From JBKQVT01 sp963727245 (GTDB taxonomy: Bacteria > Planctomycetota > Planctomycetia > Pirellulales > Thermoguttaceae): a stretch of 64,000 bases of DNA. The stretch spans positions 806,001-870,000 of the forward strand of contig CAVSFO010000001.1 of assembly GCA_963727245.1 (NCBI GenBank), given 5' to 3'. Made by a program: the position numbers and the translations under genes. Below are positions 28,262-37,550 of the stretch, in pieces. Positions within the stretch are counted from its first letter, which is position 1; each line of letters begins with the position of its first letter. The notes under the pieces are model-generated. The model was given only the letters and a program-made list of their open reading frames with translations. It was not told where the DNA came from and did no database searches.

Positions 28262-30520
28262 ATGAACCGTTGGACGAGCTTTCTGCTGGTCGTGCTTGCG
28301 TTCTCGGCGTGGTCCGCCGCCGACGCGCAGACGTACAACGCTTTGCTTTCGTTCACGGGGACCGGCGGCGCTTTTCCCGGCGTCGAGCCCATGGGCACCC
28401 TGACAGTCGGCGGCTCAACACTTTATGGAATGACTTGCTACGGTGGCGCGGCGGGCGACGGCAACATTTTCAGCGTGGGCACCGATGGGAGCGGATTCGA
28501 AAGCCTGCTTTCGTTTAGCGGCACCGGCGGAGCATTTCCCGGAGCCTACCCCTGGGGCGGTCTCACGATTTCTGGCTCGACGCTCTACGGGATGACCATG
28601 GCCGGGGGCACCGCGACGATTGCGCCGTCGGCGACAGCTTCAATGGGATGGGGCGCTATGTTTCAGGTCGGCGCAGACGGCAGCGGCTACGACGTTGCAC
28701 ACTCGTTCGGCGCAACGGATGGGGCGTCGCCCTTGGGTGATTTGGTGTTTTGTGGCTCGGGGCTGTACGGGACGACGCTGAGCGGCGGAGCATCCTCTTT
28801 TGCCCTCGGGAAGGGGGTAGTTTTCCAGGCAAACCCCGCAGGCGCCGGTTACGCCGTCATACACTCCTTCCAGGGTGGGAACGGCGACGGAGCGTCGCCT
28901 AATGGTACCTTAACGGTTTGCGGTTCAATCCTTTATGGAATGACAACCGGAGGCGGCGATGGCAGCAAGAATCTTGGGGTCGGTTATGGCACCATCTTTG
29001 AAATCGATGCCGACGGCAGCGGGTTCAATGTGCTGCACACGTTCCAGTCAGGCACTGGCGATGGGACTTCGCCCTACGGCAGTTTGGTGCTCAGTGGTTC
29101 CACGCTCTACGGAATGACTCGATTCGGTGGCAGTACCTCGGCGGGCACGATCTTCAAGATCGGCGCCGACGGCGGCGGATATTGTGTTCTGCACTCGTTC
29201 CTCGGCAGTAGTGGCGAGGGTGCTCAGCCCTGGGGTGATTTGACGTTGGTCGGCTCGACCTTGTACGGTATCACATCGGACGGCGGCAACGACGGCGACG
29301 GGACGATCTTCAGCATCCACACCGACGGCAGCGGCTTCCAAACCCTGCTTTCGTTTACGGGTGCCAGCGGCGCGTGTCCCGGCGCATACCCGTATGGCAG
29401 TTTGACGCTCGTCGGCTCGACCTTTTATGGCATGACGTTGGCGGGTGGCACCAAGGGCGGTGGCGTGGTCTTCTCCTTAACCCTGCCCTCCCTGGCGGTC
29501 GGATCGGCGCTGTCATGGGTCCAACCCGACGGCGGAAGTTGGAGCAGCGCCAATAATTGGGACGGGGGTAGGGCCCCGGGGAACAGCCCGCAGGACACGG
29601 CCAATTTCGGCAGTGTAATCGGCAGCAATACGGCCACCGTCACGCTGGACGGAAGCTGGACGATCGGCGCCCTCAGCTTCAGCACCACCGGCGGCGGCAG
29701 CTACGTCATCGCCCGCGCCGCCGGCGACACGACCAGCACCCTGACGCTGGCGAGCACGGGCGGGAGTTTCCCGCTAACCAACAACGGCGGCAACCACACC
29801 ATTGCCGTGCCGGTCATCCTCGGCAGCAACCTGAGCGTCAGTGCGACCGCCGGCAGCAGCCTGACCGTTTCCGGTCCCATCAGCGGCGGTGGCAGCCTGA
29901 CCAAGGTCGGCGCGGGGGCAATGATCCTGGCCGGCTCGAATCTCTACAGCGGCGGCACGGAAGTTGACAACGGCACGCTGGTGGCCGCCAACGGCGCCAA
30001 TGGCTCGGCCACCGGCAGCGGCAACGTGGTACTGAGCGGCGGCACGCTGGCCGCCGGCGCCGGCGGCGGTTCGATCTCCGGCGGCGTGCTCCCGGGGGCC
30101 GGGGCCTCGACTATCGCCGCCGGCGGCGTCGGCCCTTCCGGCAACTTGACCATCGGCAGCTTGACGACCGCCTCGAACATGACGCTCAACTTCGATTTGC
30201 CCGCGCCCGGCAGCAGCAGCGACTTGTTGACGATCGTCAATGGCCTGACGCTCGCGCCCGGCACCGCCATTACGTTTAGCGTTGATCCGACGGCTGAGGG
30301 CGATTACCGGCTGATCGGCGGCAAGTTTGGCACGCCCCCGCTCAGTTATTTCATTCTTCCCGCCGCGCCGTCGAACCGGATCTATGCGTTGTCGACGACC
30401 GTCGACCCGGGCTTCATCGACCTCACGGTGGTCCCCGAGCCTTCCGCTTTGGCCCTGCTGGGAGTCGCTGCCATCGGGCTGCTCGGCTGCGCCTGGCGGC
30501 GGCGAGGACGGACGGCGTAA
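28262..30520 (+). CDS. GloVer tandem-repeat protein with autotransporter-type repeat and PEP-CTERM anchor
   Basis: 752 residues. GGAGG precedes ATG 28262, which starts a signal peptide ending near SAADAQ. Residues ~25-415 hold about eight GloVer repeats of roughly 50 residues, each like GSTLYGMTxxGG...GTIFxIxxDGSGFxxLxSF. A region with LTKVGAGAMILAGSNLYSGG follows, a typical autotransporter-associated beta-strand repeat. The C-terminus VPEPSALALLGVAAIGLLG followed by RRR is a PEP-CTERM sorting signal, read by an exosortase that is not encoded in this window. It is presumably a surface or exopolysaccharide-associated protein. Confidence 0.9.
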   Translation: MNRWTSFLLVVLAFSAWSAADAQTYNALLSFTGTGGAFPGVEPMGTLTVGGSTLYGMTCYGGAAGDGNIFSVGTDGSGFESLLSFSGTGGAFPGAYPWGGLTISGSTLYGMTMAGGTATIAPSATASMGWGAMFQVGADGSGYDVAHSFGATDGASPLGDLVFCGSGLYGTTLSGGASSFALGKGVVFQANPAGAGYAVIHSFQGGNGDGASPNGTLTVCGSILYGMTTGGGDGSKNLGVGYGTIFEIDADGSGFNVLHTFQSGTGDGTSPYGSLVLSGSTLYGMTRFGGSTSAGTIFKIGADGGGYCVLHSFLGSSGEGAQPWGDLTLVGSTLYGITSDGGNDGDGTIFSIHTDGSGFQTLLSFTGASGACPGAYPYGSLTLVGSTFYGMTLAGGTKGGGVVFSLTLPSLAVGSALSWVQPDGGSWSSANNWDGGRAPGNSPQDTANFGSVIGSNTATVTLDGSWTIGALSFSTTGGGSYVIARAAGDTTSTLTLASTGGSFPLTNNGGNHTIAVPVILGSNLSVSATAGSSLTVSGPISGGGSLTKVGAGAMILAGSNLYSGGTEVDNGTLVAANGANGSATGSGNVVLSGGTLAAGAGGGSISGGVLPGAGASTIAAGGVGPSGNLTIGSLTTASNMTLNFDLPAPGSSSDLLTIVNGLTLAPGTAITFSVDPTAEGDYRLIGGKFGTPPLSYFILPAAPSNRIYALSTTVDPGFIDLTVVPEPSALALLGVAAIGLLGCAWRRRGRTA

Positions 30521-30863
30521 ACAGTACGCCGCACACACGCCGTGTGCGGTGAGAGCGTCACACGGCGTGTGACGGATACTGAGGGCGTCACACGGCGTGT
30601 GACGGATGCGCAGACAACGCCTCGCAACTAGGTTGCCGCCCCGGACGCTCCGCGACTTGCGGCCAGGCAGTCGTAACCCGTTCTTCACGTCTTTCGTGCG
30701 CCCGTCTAACGGCATGGCAATGTACGGAAAATCGACACCCCACCAGGGACGGGAAAGGCCGCTAAATCATTGACAGGGGCGGGCGCTCTGTGGCATACTG
30801 AAGTGGTAAGCTGGCGGGAAGTTCTTCCGGGGCGACTGCCCATGGAATGACGCTAGCACCTTG
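30521..30863. other. Spacer with tandem CACACGGCGTGTG palindromes
   Basis: 343 bases, no gene. Two palindromes 30 bases apart (30557-30603) and a partial copy before them. Confidence 0.5.
30557..30603. repeat. Tandem palindromes GTCACACGGCGTGTGAC
   Basis: Two perfect 17-base palindromes start at 30557 and 30587. The same core with C/G swapped at the centre forms the five-unit array at 35177-35341. Confidence 0.85.
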
Positions 30864-31616
30864 ATGATGAACTCCACGGTGAGACAACCGGTGCCGACTC
30901 TGGATCCGAACTCTGCGCTTCATGTCGCGCTTGGCCAACTTGCGGAAGCGTACGCTTTCGCGCTGGACCAAAAGAAAGCGACGCCGTGGCGTTTCGCCGT
31001 CGAGATGGAAAGGCTACTGGCTCTGGGGGTCAGCCCGAACTTGCTGCGCTGGCTTTGGCACAAGGGCTATGTGGCGCGGGCCGATGAAGTGACGACCCCG
31101 CGCGACCGCACGCGGAAGTTTCGCCCTTGCCACAATCTCGTCTCTGCGCAGCGTGTGTGTTTCATTCTCACGGACGCCGGGGCGCTGTTTGCCGCCAGCG
31201 TGCTGGGCCGCTCGATGGGCTGCTTGGTGCCCGGAGCGGCCCGTGGCGAGCAGGCAAAGATCGGCGCCTCGACCGCGCCGCGCTGGGACGGCCAGCGCCG
31301 GCTGCTTTGCGTCGGCCGCCAGGTGGTCAAGGGCTTTCGGCTTCCCTCGCCCAACCAGGAAGCCGTGCTGGCGGCCTTCCAGGAAGAAGGCTGGCCGCAG
31401 CGCATCGACGATCCGCTGCCGCCGAAGGCCGAGCAAGACCCCAAATGCCGCTTGCACGATACGATCAAGCGGCTCAACCGCCACCAGCAGTATCCGCTTC
31501 TGCAATTCTCCGGCGACGGCACCGGGGAGGGCGTGTGCTGGCGGTATGCAGACCGCGCCCCGTTGGTGCTGCCGCTCAGCGCCGGGGAGATCGGGGAGAC
31601 TCGTCGCGCCGCCTAG
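30864..31616 (+). CDS. Hypothetical protein of planctomycete type, 250 aa
   Basis: Intact. Key stretches are LRWLWHKGYVARADEVT (helix-turn-helix-like), FILTDAGALFA, QRRLLCVGRQVVKGFRLPSP and RLHDTIKRLNRHQQ. I recall near-identical blocks in many planctomycete hypothetical proteins, but no function has been assigned that I know of. The winged-helix look of the N-terminal half suggests DNA binding; this is inference. Start taken as the first of two adjacent ATGs. Confidence 0.65.
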   Translation: MMNSTVRQPVPTLDPNSALHVALGQLAEAYAFALDQKKATPWRFAVEMERLLALGVSPNLLRWLWHKGYVARADEVTTPRDRTRKFRPCHNLVSAQRVCFILTDAGALFAASVLGRSMGCLVPGAARGEQAKIGASTAPRWDGQRRLLCVGRQVVKGFRLPSPNQEAVLAAFQEEGWPQRIDDPLPPKAEQDPKCRLHDTIKRLNRHQQYPLLQFSGDGTGEGVCWRYADRAPLVLPLSAGEIGETRRAA

Positions 31617-31688
31617 ACGCAGGGGGAGCGATTCTTGCGGCCTATCCGGAGGCTCACGCCTCCGGCTCGTATCTCCGGCACGCGGCGA

Positions 31689-32808
31689 TCACTTCACCTC
31701 CAGCATCCGCCGCAGCGCCTCCAGCGCCCAGCGGGCCGTCTCGTCGTCCACCCGCACCACGTTCACCGGCGTGCCGGCGGCCAGGTTCTCCAACGCCCAG
31801 CAGAGGTGCGCCAGGTCGATCCGATACATCGTCGCACACATGCACACCAGCGGCGAGAGGAAATGAATCTGCTGCTGGGGATGCTCGTGCTTCAGGCGGT
31901 TGACCAGGTGCAACTCGGTGCCGATCGCCCAGGCGGTCCCCGGCGGCGACTCCTCGACGGCGCGGATGATCCGCCCGGTCGAGCCGACCACGTCGGCCTG
32001 CTTGGACCACCTCCATCGTACACTCGGGATGGACCATGATCTTGATGCCCGGATACTTGGCGCGGAATTGGGCGACGTGCTGGGGCTGGAACATCTGGTG
32101 GACGCTGCAATGGCCTTTCCACAAGATCACCCGGCTGCGGCCGATCGCCGTCGGCCGCGTTGCCGCCCAGTTCCGCCGCGCGGGTCCCAGACGGGCATCT
32201 CGTCCAGGGCGACATTCATGGTCCGGGCCGTGTTCCGCCCCAGGTGCTGATCGGGAAAGAACAGCACGCGGCGGCGCCGGGCAAAAGACCACTCCAGCAC
32301 CGCCCGGGCGTTGGACGACGTGCAGACGATGCCGCCGTGCCGGCCGCAAAAGGCCTTCAAGCTGGCGGCCGAATTGACGTAGGTCACCGGCATCACCTCG
32401 CCGGGATCGATCACTTCGGCCAACTGCTGCCAGCAGTCTTCGACCTGCTGGATATCGGCCATGTCGGCCATCGAGCAGCCGGCGGCCAGGTCGGGCAGCA
32501 CCACGGTGGCGCGGCCGCCGCGGCGGGCCAGTTGTTCCGGCCGGTTGGCGAGGATGTCGGCCGTTTCGGCCATGAAGTGGACGCCGCAGAAGGCGATCGC
32601 CCGGCATTGGGCGTCGGCGGCCGCCAGCGCTGAGTTGGTAGCTGTCGCCGCGGAGGTCGGCCAGGGCGATGACTTCGTCCTGCTGATAATGATGGCCGAG
32701 GATCAGGAGTTCGCGGCCCAGGCGGCGGCGGACTTCCTCGATCCGTGCCGCCAGCGCGGCATGATCCAGCGTTTTGTAAGGGGCCAGTTCATAGCTGCCG
32801 GATGTCAT
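31689..32808 (-). CDS. nadA: Quinolinate synthase (four apparent frameshifts)
   Basis: About 372 residues when joined. It condenses iminoaspartate with dihydroxyacetone phosphate to quinolinate for NAD synthesis, using a 4Fe-4S cluster. Recognised blocks in order are ILGHHYQQDEVIALADLRGD, IAFCGVHFMAETADIL (first cluster cysteine), PVTYVNSAASLKAFCG, VLFFPDQHLGRNTA, GRSRVILWKGHCSVHQMF, MVHPECTMEVV (second cysteine) and LVCMCATMYRIDLAHL (third). The frame changes near 32635, 32185, 32160 and 31995, and each piece is highly conserved. Such a load in an essential gene points to sequence error rather than decay. Confidence 0.88.
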
Positions 32809-32838
32809 GTTTTCGTCGCGTGCCGCGAGTCCTGTCGC

Positions 32839-33048
32839 TCAACGAGCGGCGAGGGCCATGACGGCCAGCAGCGCCAGCCAGGCCAACTCCGCCGCGGCGG
32901 CCGCGCCCAGCAACTGCCGTTGCCACGGCCGGGGCTGCGGCAAAGGCTGCGGCTGCGGTTGCGACAGCGGCGCGGGCTCGGTCGCGGCGGCCGCCGGCTG
33001 CGCGGGTTGGTGTTTGGATCGGCCTCGTCGGGAAGCACGCCGGCTCAT
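32839..33048 (-). CDS. Small membrane protein, 69 aa
   Basis: Basic N-terminus (MSRRASRRGRSKHQP), then a Pro/Gln/Ala-rich linker, then one hydrophobic helix (LLGAAAAAELAWLALLAVMA). It lies between the Minf_1886 gene and nadA on the same strand, with gaps of 19 and 30 bases. No family recognised; single-pass topology is inferred. Confidence 0.5.
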   Translation of the reverse strand: MSRRASRRGRSKHQPAQPAAAATEPAPLSQPQPQPLPQPRPWQRQLLGAAAAAELAWLALLAVMALAAR

Positions 33049-33067
33049 CGTGGCAAACTCGCCAGTC

Positions 33068-33532
33068 TCAGCTTGGGGAGGGTGGTGGGGATTCGGGCGG
33101 CACGAAACGGAAGTCCTGCTGGAACGCGGTCTCGAAATCGTAGACCTCGTGGAAATCCTCGCGGCGGTCGTGGGGCGTCTTGCGCATCTGCCTGATGCGG
33201 ATCAAGTTGAAGACCAACTCGCCCAGGTCGGCGGTGGCGTGAATCCCCCAGTTGGCAAGCACCGTCTTGGCCATGTAGCCGTACTGTTCCAAGGCGAAGC
33301 GGCGGACGGCTTCGCAAAGCTCCTGCCCGGTGACGTGACGCTGGCCGATCTCCTCCTCTTCTTCTTGTTCGCTCTTGGTCGGGGGCGGCTCGATCGGTTC
33401 GCTGGGGCATTGTTTTCCCATCCCCAAGGCGCTCTGCGCATAGTTGAGGGCCTCGAAGACGAAAATGTAGGCCTCCAGCGGATAGCGGGGGTCCTCTGCC
33501 AGCAACTGGGAAATGGACGGAGGTTCAGGCAT
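33068..33532 (-). CDS. Minf_1886 family protein
   Basis: 154 residues. The blocks YPLEAYIFVFEALNYAQ, RHVTGQELCEAVRRFALEQY and GELVFNLIRIRQMRKTP match the Minf_1886 family found in Planctomycetota and Verrucomicrobia, whose function is unknown to me. The 5' end overlaps the ricT-like gene by eight bases, so they are translated together. An acidic run (EQEEEEEI) sits in a variable loop. Confidence 0.85.
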   Translation of the reverse strand: MPEPPSISQLLAEDPRYPLEAYIFVFEALNYAQSALGMGKQCPSEPIEPPPTKSEQEEEEEIGQRHVTGQELCEAVRRFALEQYGYMAKTVLANWGIHATADLGELVFNLIRIRQMRKTPHDRREDFHEVYDFETAFQQDFRFVPPESPPPSPS

Positions 33533-34286
33533 GGTCTTCGCTCATGGGGGCCTCGTCAGGATCGGCAGCCGTTTCCGCGCCCGCCGCGCCCGGCTGGTCC
33601 GGCCGCGCGGGCGGCGGCTCGGCCGGCGACTCCCGCTGGGCCTGCTCGTAGGTCTCGAATTCATAACGCAGACAGCATTTCAACCGCCCGCAACGCCCGG
33701 AAATCTTCGTCGGATCCAGCGTCGCCTTCTGCAACTTCGCCATTTTCATCGACACCGGCGGCATCACCACCAGGTGGGTGTTGCAGCAGACCGGGATGCC
33801 GCAATCGCCGTAATCGGCCAGCAGCTTGGCCTCGTCGCGGACGCCGATCTGCCGCATCTCGATGCGGGTCTGAAACTCGCCGGCCAACGCCCTGACCAAC
33901 TCGCGGAAGTCGACGCGGCTCTCCGCCAGGTAATAGATGACCACCCGCTCGCCGCCGAAGATGTGCTCGACGTCGACCAATTGCATCGACAGCTTCAGTT
34001 TCTCGACGTACTGCTGGCAGAGGTCCAGCTCGCGGCGGGCCTGCTCCTGGATGCGGGCCAACTCGCGGGTGTCTTCGGCCGTCATCTCGCGCAGCACTTG
34101 CCCCTCGGAGGCGTCTTTCAGGCACTCCAGCGCAGCCCCAGAGCCCTCGCAGAGGACTTCTCCTGCCTCCAGGCCGCGATCGGTGCGGGCGATCACCTTC
34201 GCCCCCCGCCGATATCCCGCCTCGGCAGACGTGGAAAAGACCCCCAACAGGCGCATCACTCCAAAACGGACAATGTACTTGGCCAT
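33525..34286 (-). CDS. PSP1/RicT (YaaT)-like protein
   Basis: 253 residues, first gene of the set ending in nadA. The PSP1 core is visible: VEHIFGGERVVIYYLAESRVD, DFRELVRALAGEFQTRIEMR and the cysteine-rich block CGIPVCCNTH with SGRCGRLKCCLRYE. In Bacillus, RicT helps mRNA processing in a complex carrying iron-sulfur clusters; the conserved cysteines seen here fit cluster binding. Function in this phylum is not established. The C-terminal ~35 residues are Pro/Ala-rich and probably disordered. Confidence 0.85.
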   Translation of the reverse strand: MAKYIVRFGVMRLLGVFSTSAEAGYRRGAKVIARTDRGLEAGEVLCEGSGAALECLKDASEGQVLREMTAEDTRELARIQEQARRELDLCQQYVEKLKLSMQLVDVEHIFGGERVVIYYLAESRVDFRELVRALAGEFQTRIEMRQIGVRDEAKLLADYGDCGIPVCCNTHLVVMPPVSMKMAKLQKATLDPTKISGRCGRLKCCLRYEFETYEQAQRESPAEPPPARPDQPGAAGAETAADPDEAPMSEDHA

Positions 34287-34430
34287 GGACCCTCATCATC
34301 ATCATCAGCCGGCCGCGTCGAACACTCAAGTATAACCACTCCGGGTGCTTCCGCAAAGTGACGTACCTCGACCCGAACAGCCAAAAGGAGGGGTTCCGAA
34401 GTGCCATCCGCAGGTTATGATTTACCGATA

Positions 34431-34505
34431 ACAACTTAGAACTTAGAGCTTAGTGCTTAGCCCCAGGCCGCAGGTTCTAAGTTCTAAGCTCTAAGTTCCA
34501 AGTCC
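34431..34505. repeat. AT-rich inverted repeat (TTAGAACTTAGAGCTTAG)
   Basis: AACTTAGAACTTAGAGCTTAG faces TTCTAAGCTCTAAGTT-type sequence across a GC-rich centre. It stands out by composition and lies in the leader of the PAP2 gene. Confidence 0.7.
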
Positions 34506-34516
34506 TCAGCTCCCCC

Positions 34517-35167
34517 ATGACCACCCGAGCCCTCTTCACCATAACGACCATCGCTTTGATCCTGGGCGTCCTCGTGGTGGCGTTGTGCTACTTTTTCGTG
34601 GACCAGCCGGTGGCCCAGTTCGTCCACGACCACCGCATCGTGTCGCAGGAACTGTTGCTGTGGCCGCGGGTGGTGTCCGGCTGTATCAGCGCCGCGGCGG
34701 CCGTGGCCATCGTCCTGGTCATCGCCTGGCGGCTGTGGAAGAAGGCCGGCTGGTTGCAGACCGTGCTCTTGGCCATCTCGGTCGATCTGCTGGCGATCCA
34801 CCTCCTAATCAAGCCGTGCGCGAAATGGGCCTGTGGCCGCTATTGGCCGGAGACTCGCGGCCGGCCCAACTGGATCGGCAGCGGCGAGTACGGCTTTCAC
34901 CCCTTCCACTTCGGTCCTGCCTACGGGTCGTTCCCCTCGGGACACGCGATGGTGGTGTTTTCCGTGGCGGCGGTCCTCTGGTTCAGTTATCCGCGCTGGC
35001 GCTGGTGCTATGTGCTGGCCTGCGCGGCGATGTGCGCGGCCCTGGTGGGACTGAACTATCACTTCGTCGGCGACGTGGTCGGCGGCGGGGTGCTGGGCTC
35101 GATCATCGGCGTCTGCGTCTGGTATGCCTTCCAGCGGGCTGACCGCGGCCCCGGGCCGTCCGGCTAA
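34517..35167 (+). CDS. PAP2-family phosphatase
   Basis: 216 residues with about five or six membrane helices. The three phosphatase motifs are present: KPCAKWACGRYWPE (a KxxxxxxRP variant with Y-W before P), PSGHA and LNYHFVGDVVGG (catalytic His and Asp). Such enzymes dephosphorylate lipid pyrophosphates or phosphatidic acid at the membrane. Undecaprenyl-pyrophosphate recycling is one candidate role. No operon partner. Confidence 0.88.
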   Translation: MTTRALFTITTIALILGVLVVALCYFFVDQPVAQFVHDHRIVSQELLLWPRVVSGCISAAAAVAIVLVIAWRLWKKAGWLQTVLLAISVDLLAIHLLIKPCAKWACGRYWPETRGRPNWIGSGEYGFHPFHFGPAYGSFPSGHAMVVFSVAAVLWFSYPRWRWCYVLACAAMCAALVGLNYHFVGDVVGGGVLGSIIGVCVWYAFQRADRGPGPSG

Positions 35168-35176
35168 AATGTACCC

Positions 35177-35341
35177 GTCACACGCCGTGTGACGCCCGCA
35201 CCCGTATCCGTCACACGCCGTGTGACGATCTCACCCGTACCCGTCACCGGCCGTGTGACGCCCGCACCCGTACCCGTCACACGCCGTGTGACGATCTCAC
35301 CCGTACCCGTCGCACGCCGTGTGACGATCTCGCGGCACGGG
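35177..35341. repeat. Five-unit 33-bp array of GTCACACGCCGTGTGAC palindromes
   Basis: Units start at 35177, 35210, 35243, 35276 and 35309, exactly 33 bases apart. Each is a 17-18 base palindrome plus a 15-base linker alternating between CCCGCACCCGTA and ATCTCACCCGTA types. One unit has CACCGG in place of CACACG. The linkers are near-identical, so this is not a CRISPR array. Confidence 0.9.
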
Positions 35342-35402
35342 GCATGTGCCGCCCGCGGGCGGCCGGTGGTCTTTCGGCTTCGCGCCGCTGCGTGAAATCC
35401 CT

Positions 35403-36192
35403 TCACTCGCCCGCCCGGCGGCTGAACCGCCAATGCCAGCTCAGCCGGTATCCTGCCCAGCGGACCACCAAGAGCGAGGCGATTATCCAAACGGCCATGG
35501 GACCGAGCAGCATGGTGAAGAACCAGAACGGTCGCGGAAAAATGGCGGCAAAAAGAGCTGCGCCCGCACCAACCGCCGCCGGCGGCAGGGCGACACGCAC
35601 AATAGACCACCTTTGGCCGAGCGAGGCCCACAACGAAGCCATGACGACTAACGACAAAGTTCCAAAAACCAGCGAAGGACTCGCCCACCGGGGAAGGAAA
35701 GCCAGGACACCATTTGTGCAGGGCGAGAAATTGTCCTGCACTCATGACTACGGCCAGGGCAGTTGTCCAAGCGAGAATGTCCCGGATGAAGAACTGGAAC
35801 CGGGGCCGAACGGTGGACTGTTGGGCAACATGGGTTAATTCAAGCCCGGTCAAACGGGCGCATAGCAGCAGCGCGACCATGAATCCCATTTCGCCGACCG
35901 TCGTTCCCAGCCATTCACTGTCGGCATTGTGGAAGCACCCCAGGTAAACAACGGTCCCGATCGCTGCCAGGGCCACACGCCACGGGATTCCTCTTCTGCC
36001 CAGGGCAATCCATACGGCCAGCAACGCCCCTTGGCTGGGGCCGAGCGTAGATACCGCCAACGGGAGAAACACGCCCAGGCGCCCCTCGGGCGAACTCTGA
36101 TACCACTGCTCCATCGCCGCCCAAACGGCCAGGGCGTGCAGCAGCAGATGCACGATCACCAAACCCGGGATCAAGAACCGCTTCATCCGCAA
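35403..36192 (-). CDS. Multi-pass membrane protein (one apparent frameshift)
   Basis: About 262 residues. Three or four N-terminal helices (FLIPGLVIVHLLLHALAVWA ...) are followed by RPRFQFFIRDILAWTTALAV, a segment common in planctomycete membrane proteins, then LHKWCPGF. The frame shifts near 35705 and continues with LPRWASPSLVFGTLSLVVMA and two more helices to 35403. No catalytic motif seen. Function unknown. Confidence 0.65.
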
Positions 36193-36323
36193 CTCCCAAC
36201 TGTGAACCCGTCCAGCCGTCCATTATGCCTCAGTATAACGAAACCCGCGATCCGGCGTAACCGATCAAACGTTGGACACTCAGAAGACGCAGCCGCGGAC
36301 AAGGATCGGGGAATCAATAAATG

Positions 36324-36346
36324 TCGCCTTTCGCTCCGCGAAAGTT
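36324..36346. repeat. Half copy of the CTTTCGCTCCGCGAAAG palindrome
   Basis: GTCGCCTTTCGCTCCGCGAAAGT, the core also present twice at 2094-2137, followed by a small ATGCTAAAGCAT hairpin. Confidence 0.7.
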
Positions 36347-36366
36347 GCGTTATGCTAAAGCATAAC

Positions 36367-37200
36367 CTACTGCGCGATCCGCTCTGCGATCCAACGTGTC
36401 AGCCGCTCGGCATCGAACGTCGGCAGCGAAGGCATCGCGGCGGGCAACTCGCCGGGAAAGGCCGCCAGGCGACGCTTCGCGGCCACGGCAATTTCGACCA
36501 GCTCGACGAGATTGACCACGTCGGTCAGGTTGTAGAGGAGCAATTTCCCCAGCGCCGCCCGGTCGCCGCGCTGATGGCGACGCCAGAGCCGGACGGCCTC
36601 GAAACCGTCCACGTCGCGGATCGCCTCGTCGCGCCGCAGGCCCAGCTTCCGTTCCACCGCCTTCAGCCCGCCGCGATAGCCCAGCGAGGCCAGCACGAAC
36701 CGCAAGTCGATGTGGGCCTGGTCCAGGCGGGCCGCGGGAAAATGGGCCCGCAGAAACGGCACGTCGAACTGGCTGCCGTTGAAACTCACCAGCAGGGGAA
36801 ACTCCCGCACGTAGGCGGGAAACTCGTGCAGGTTCCAGCCGCTTACGAACAGCTCCAGCCGCCCGCCGCCGAAGCCGCCGATCACCGTCACCTCGTCGTA
36901 GTAGGACGACAGGCCGGTGGTCTCGATATCGAGGAAGAGGGCCTGCCGGGCGAACTCCGGATAGAGCCGCCACATTTCCCGCTGCGGCAACAGTCCGCGG
37001 AAGAAGTCCACGTCGGCCCGTTCCAGGGCGGTCCGGCACTGGCGCAGGATCAACGCGCCTTGCCGATAGACCCGCTCCGCCAGTGCGCCGGCCTCGGCGG
37101 CAGCCAGGAACCGGTCCCAATCGAGGATGCCCCGCTCCCACAGCGTTCGCTCGCGATGCGAACCGACGCCGGGCAGGTGGAGGAAGGTGTGGCGAAGCAT
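36367..37200 (-). CDS. RNase H-like (DEDD) exonuclease-type protein
   Basis: 277 residues. The exonuclease core begins at residue ~90 with FLDIETTGLSSYYDEVTVIG (first Asp and Glu), followed by VSFNGSQFDVPFL and YNLTDVVNLVEL. The layout matches the YprB-like ribonuclease H-like domain proteins. The N-terminal ~85 residues (MLRHTFLHLPGVGSHRERTL) resemble the helical segment seen in these proteins. Predicted 3'-5' nuclease on DNA or RNA; substrate unknown. Not in an obvious operon. Confidence 0.82.
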   Translation of the reverse strand: MLRHTFLHLPGVGSHRERTLWERGILDWDRFLAAAEAGALAERVYRQGALILRQCRTALERADVDFFRGLLPQREMWRLYPEFARQALFLDIETTGLSSYYDEVTVIGGFGGGRLELFVSGWNLHEFPAYVREFPLLVSFNGSQFDVPFLRAHFPAARLDQAHIDLRFVLASLGYRGGLKAVERKLGLRRDEAIRDVDGFEAVRLWRRHQRGDRAALGKLLLYNLTDVVNLVELVEIAVAAKRRLAAFPGELPAAMPSLPTFDAERLTRWIAERIAQ

Positions 37201-37550
37201 GGCTGCCCTATTCTACCCGATCGCCTTCGGTGGCACCAGGAAGAAAGACTCGCGCAGGGCGCAGAGGCCGCAGAGGAAGATGTTGCGAGCGGTAAGCTTT
37301 TGCCGGCCACATCCAGTGGCAAGAACCTGGTGGCAGATTCGTAGGGTGGGACGAGCGGAGCGAAGTCCCACCAAAATCTTTCCCCCTGCGTCCCCGCGTC
37401 TCTGCGCAGATTTCTTTACGGTGCCACAGATCCGTAGCGGATTCTGGTGGGACTTCGCTCCGCTCGTCCCACCCTACCGGTGCTTCCGTCACGAAAACTA
37501 TCTTTCCCCCTGCGGCTGCTGCGGCTGCTGCGCGAGATTTCTTTCCGGCG
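37201..37550. other. Spacer with nested palindromes
   Basis: 350 bases, no gene. It holds the GTAGGGTGGG-type repeat (37341-37476) and flanking GCAGAGGCCGCAGAG / CTCTGCGCAG-type sequences similar to those at 39600-39780. Confidence 0.5.
37341..37476. repeat. Palindrome, GTAGGGTGGGACGAGC variant
   Basis: GTAGGGTGGGACGAGCGGAG ... CTCCGCTCGTCCCACCCTAC with a ~75-base centre. It is a variant of the GTAGGGTGGGTCGAGC family, with GAAGTCCCACCA in place of GAGCCCCACCA. Confidence 0.85.

Noticed and set aside
35177..35341. CRISPR-like array of regularly spaced repeats
   Set aside because: Linkers are near-identical and only ~15 bases, the repeat is a perfect palindrome, and no cas gene is present.
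35189..35395. Frame encoding repeated VTRRVT peptide
   Set aside because: Arises from the 33-bp palindrome array.
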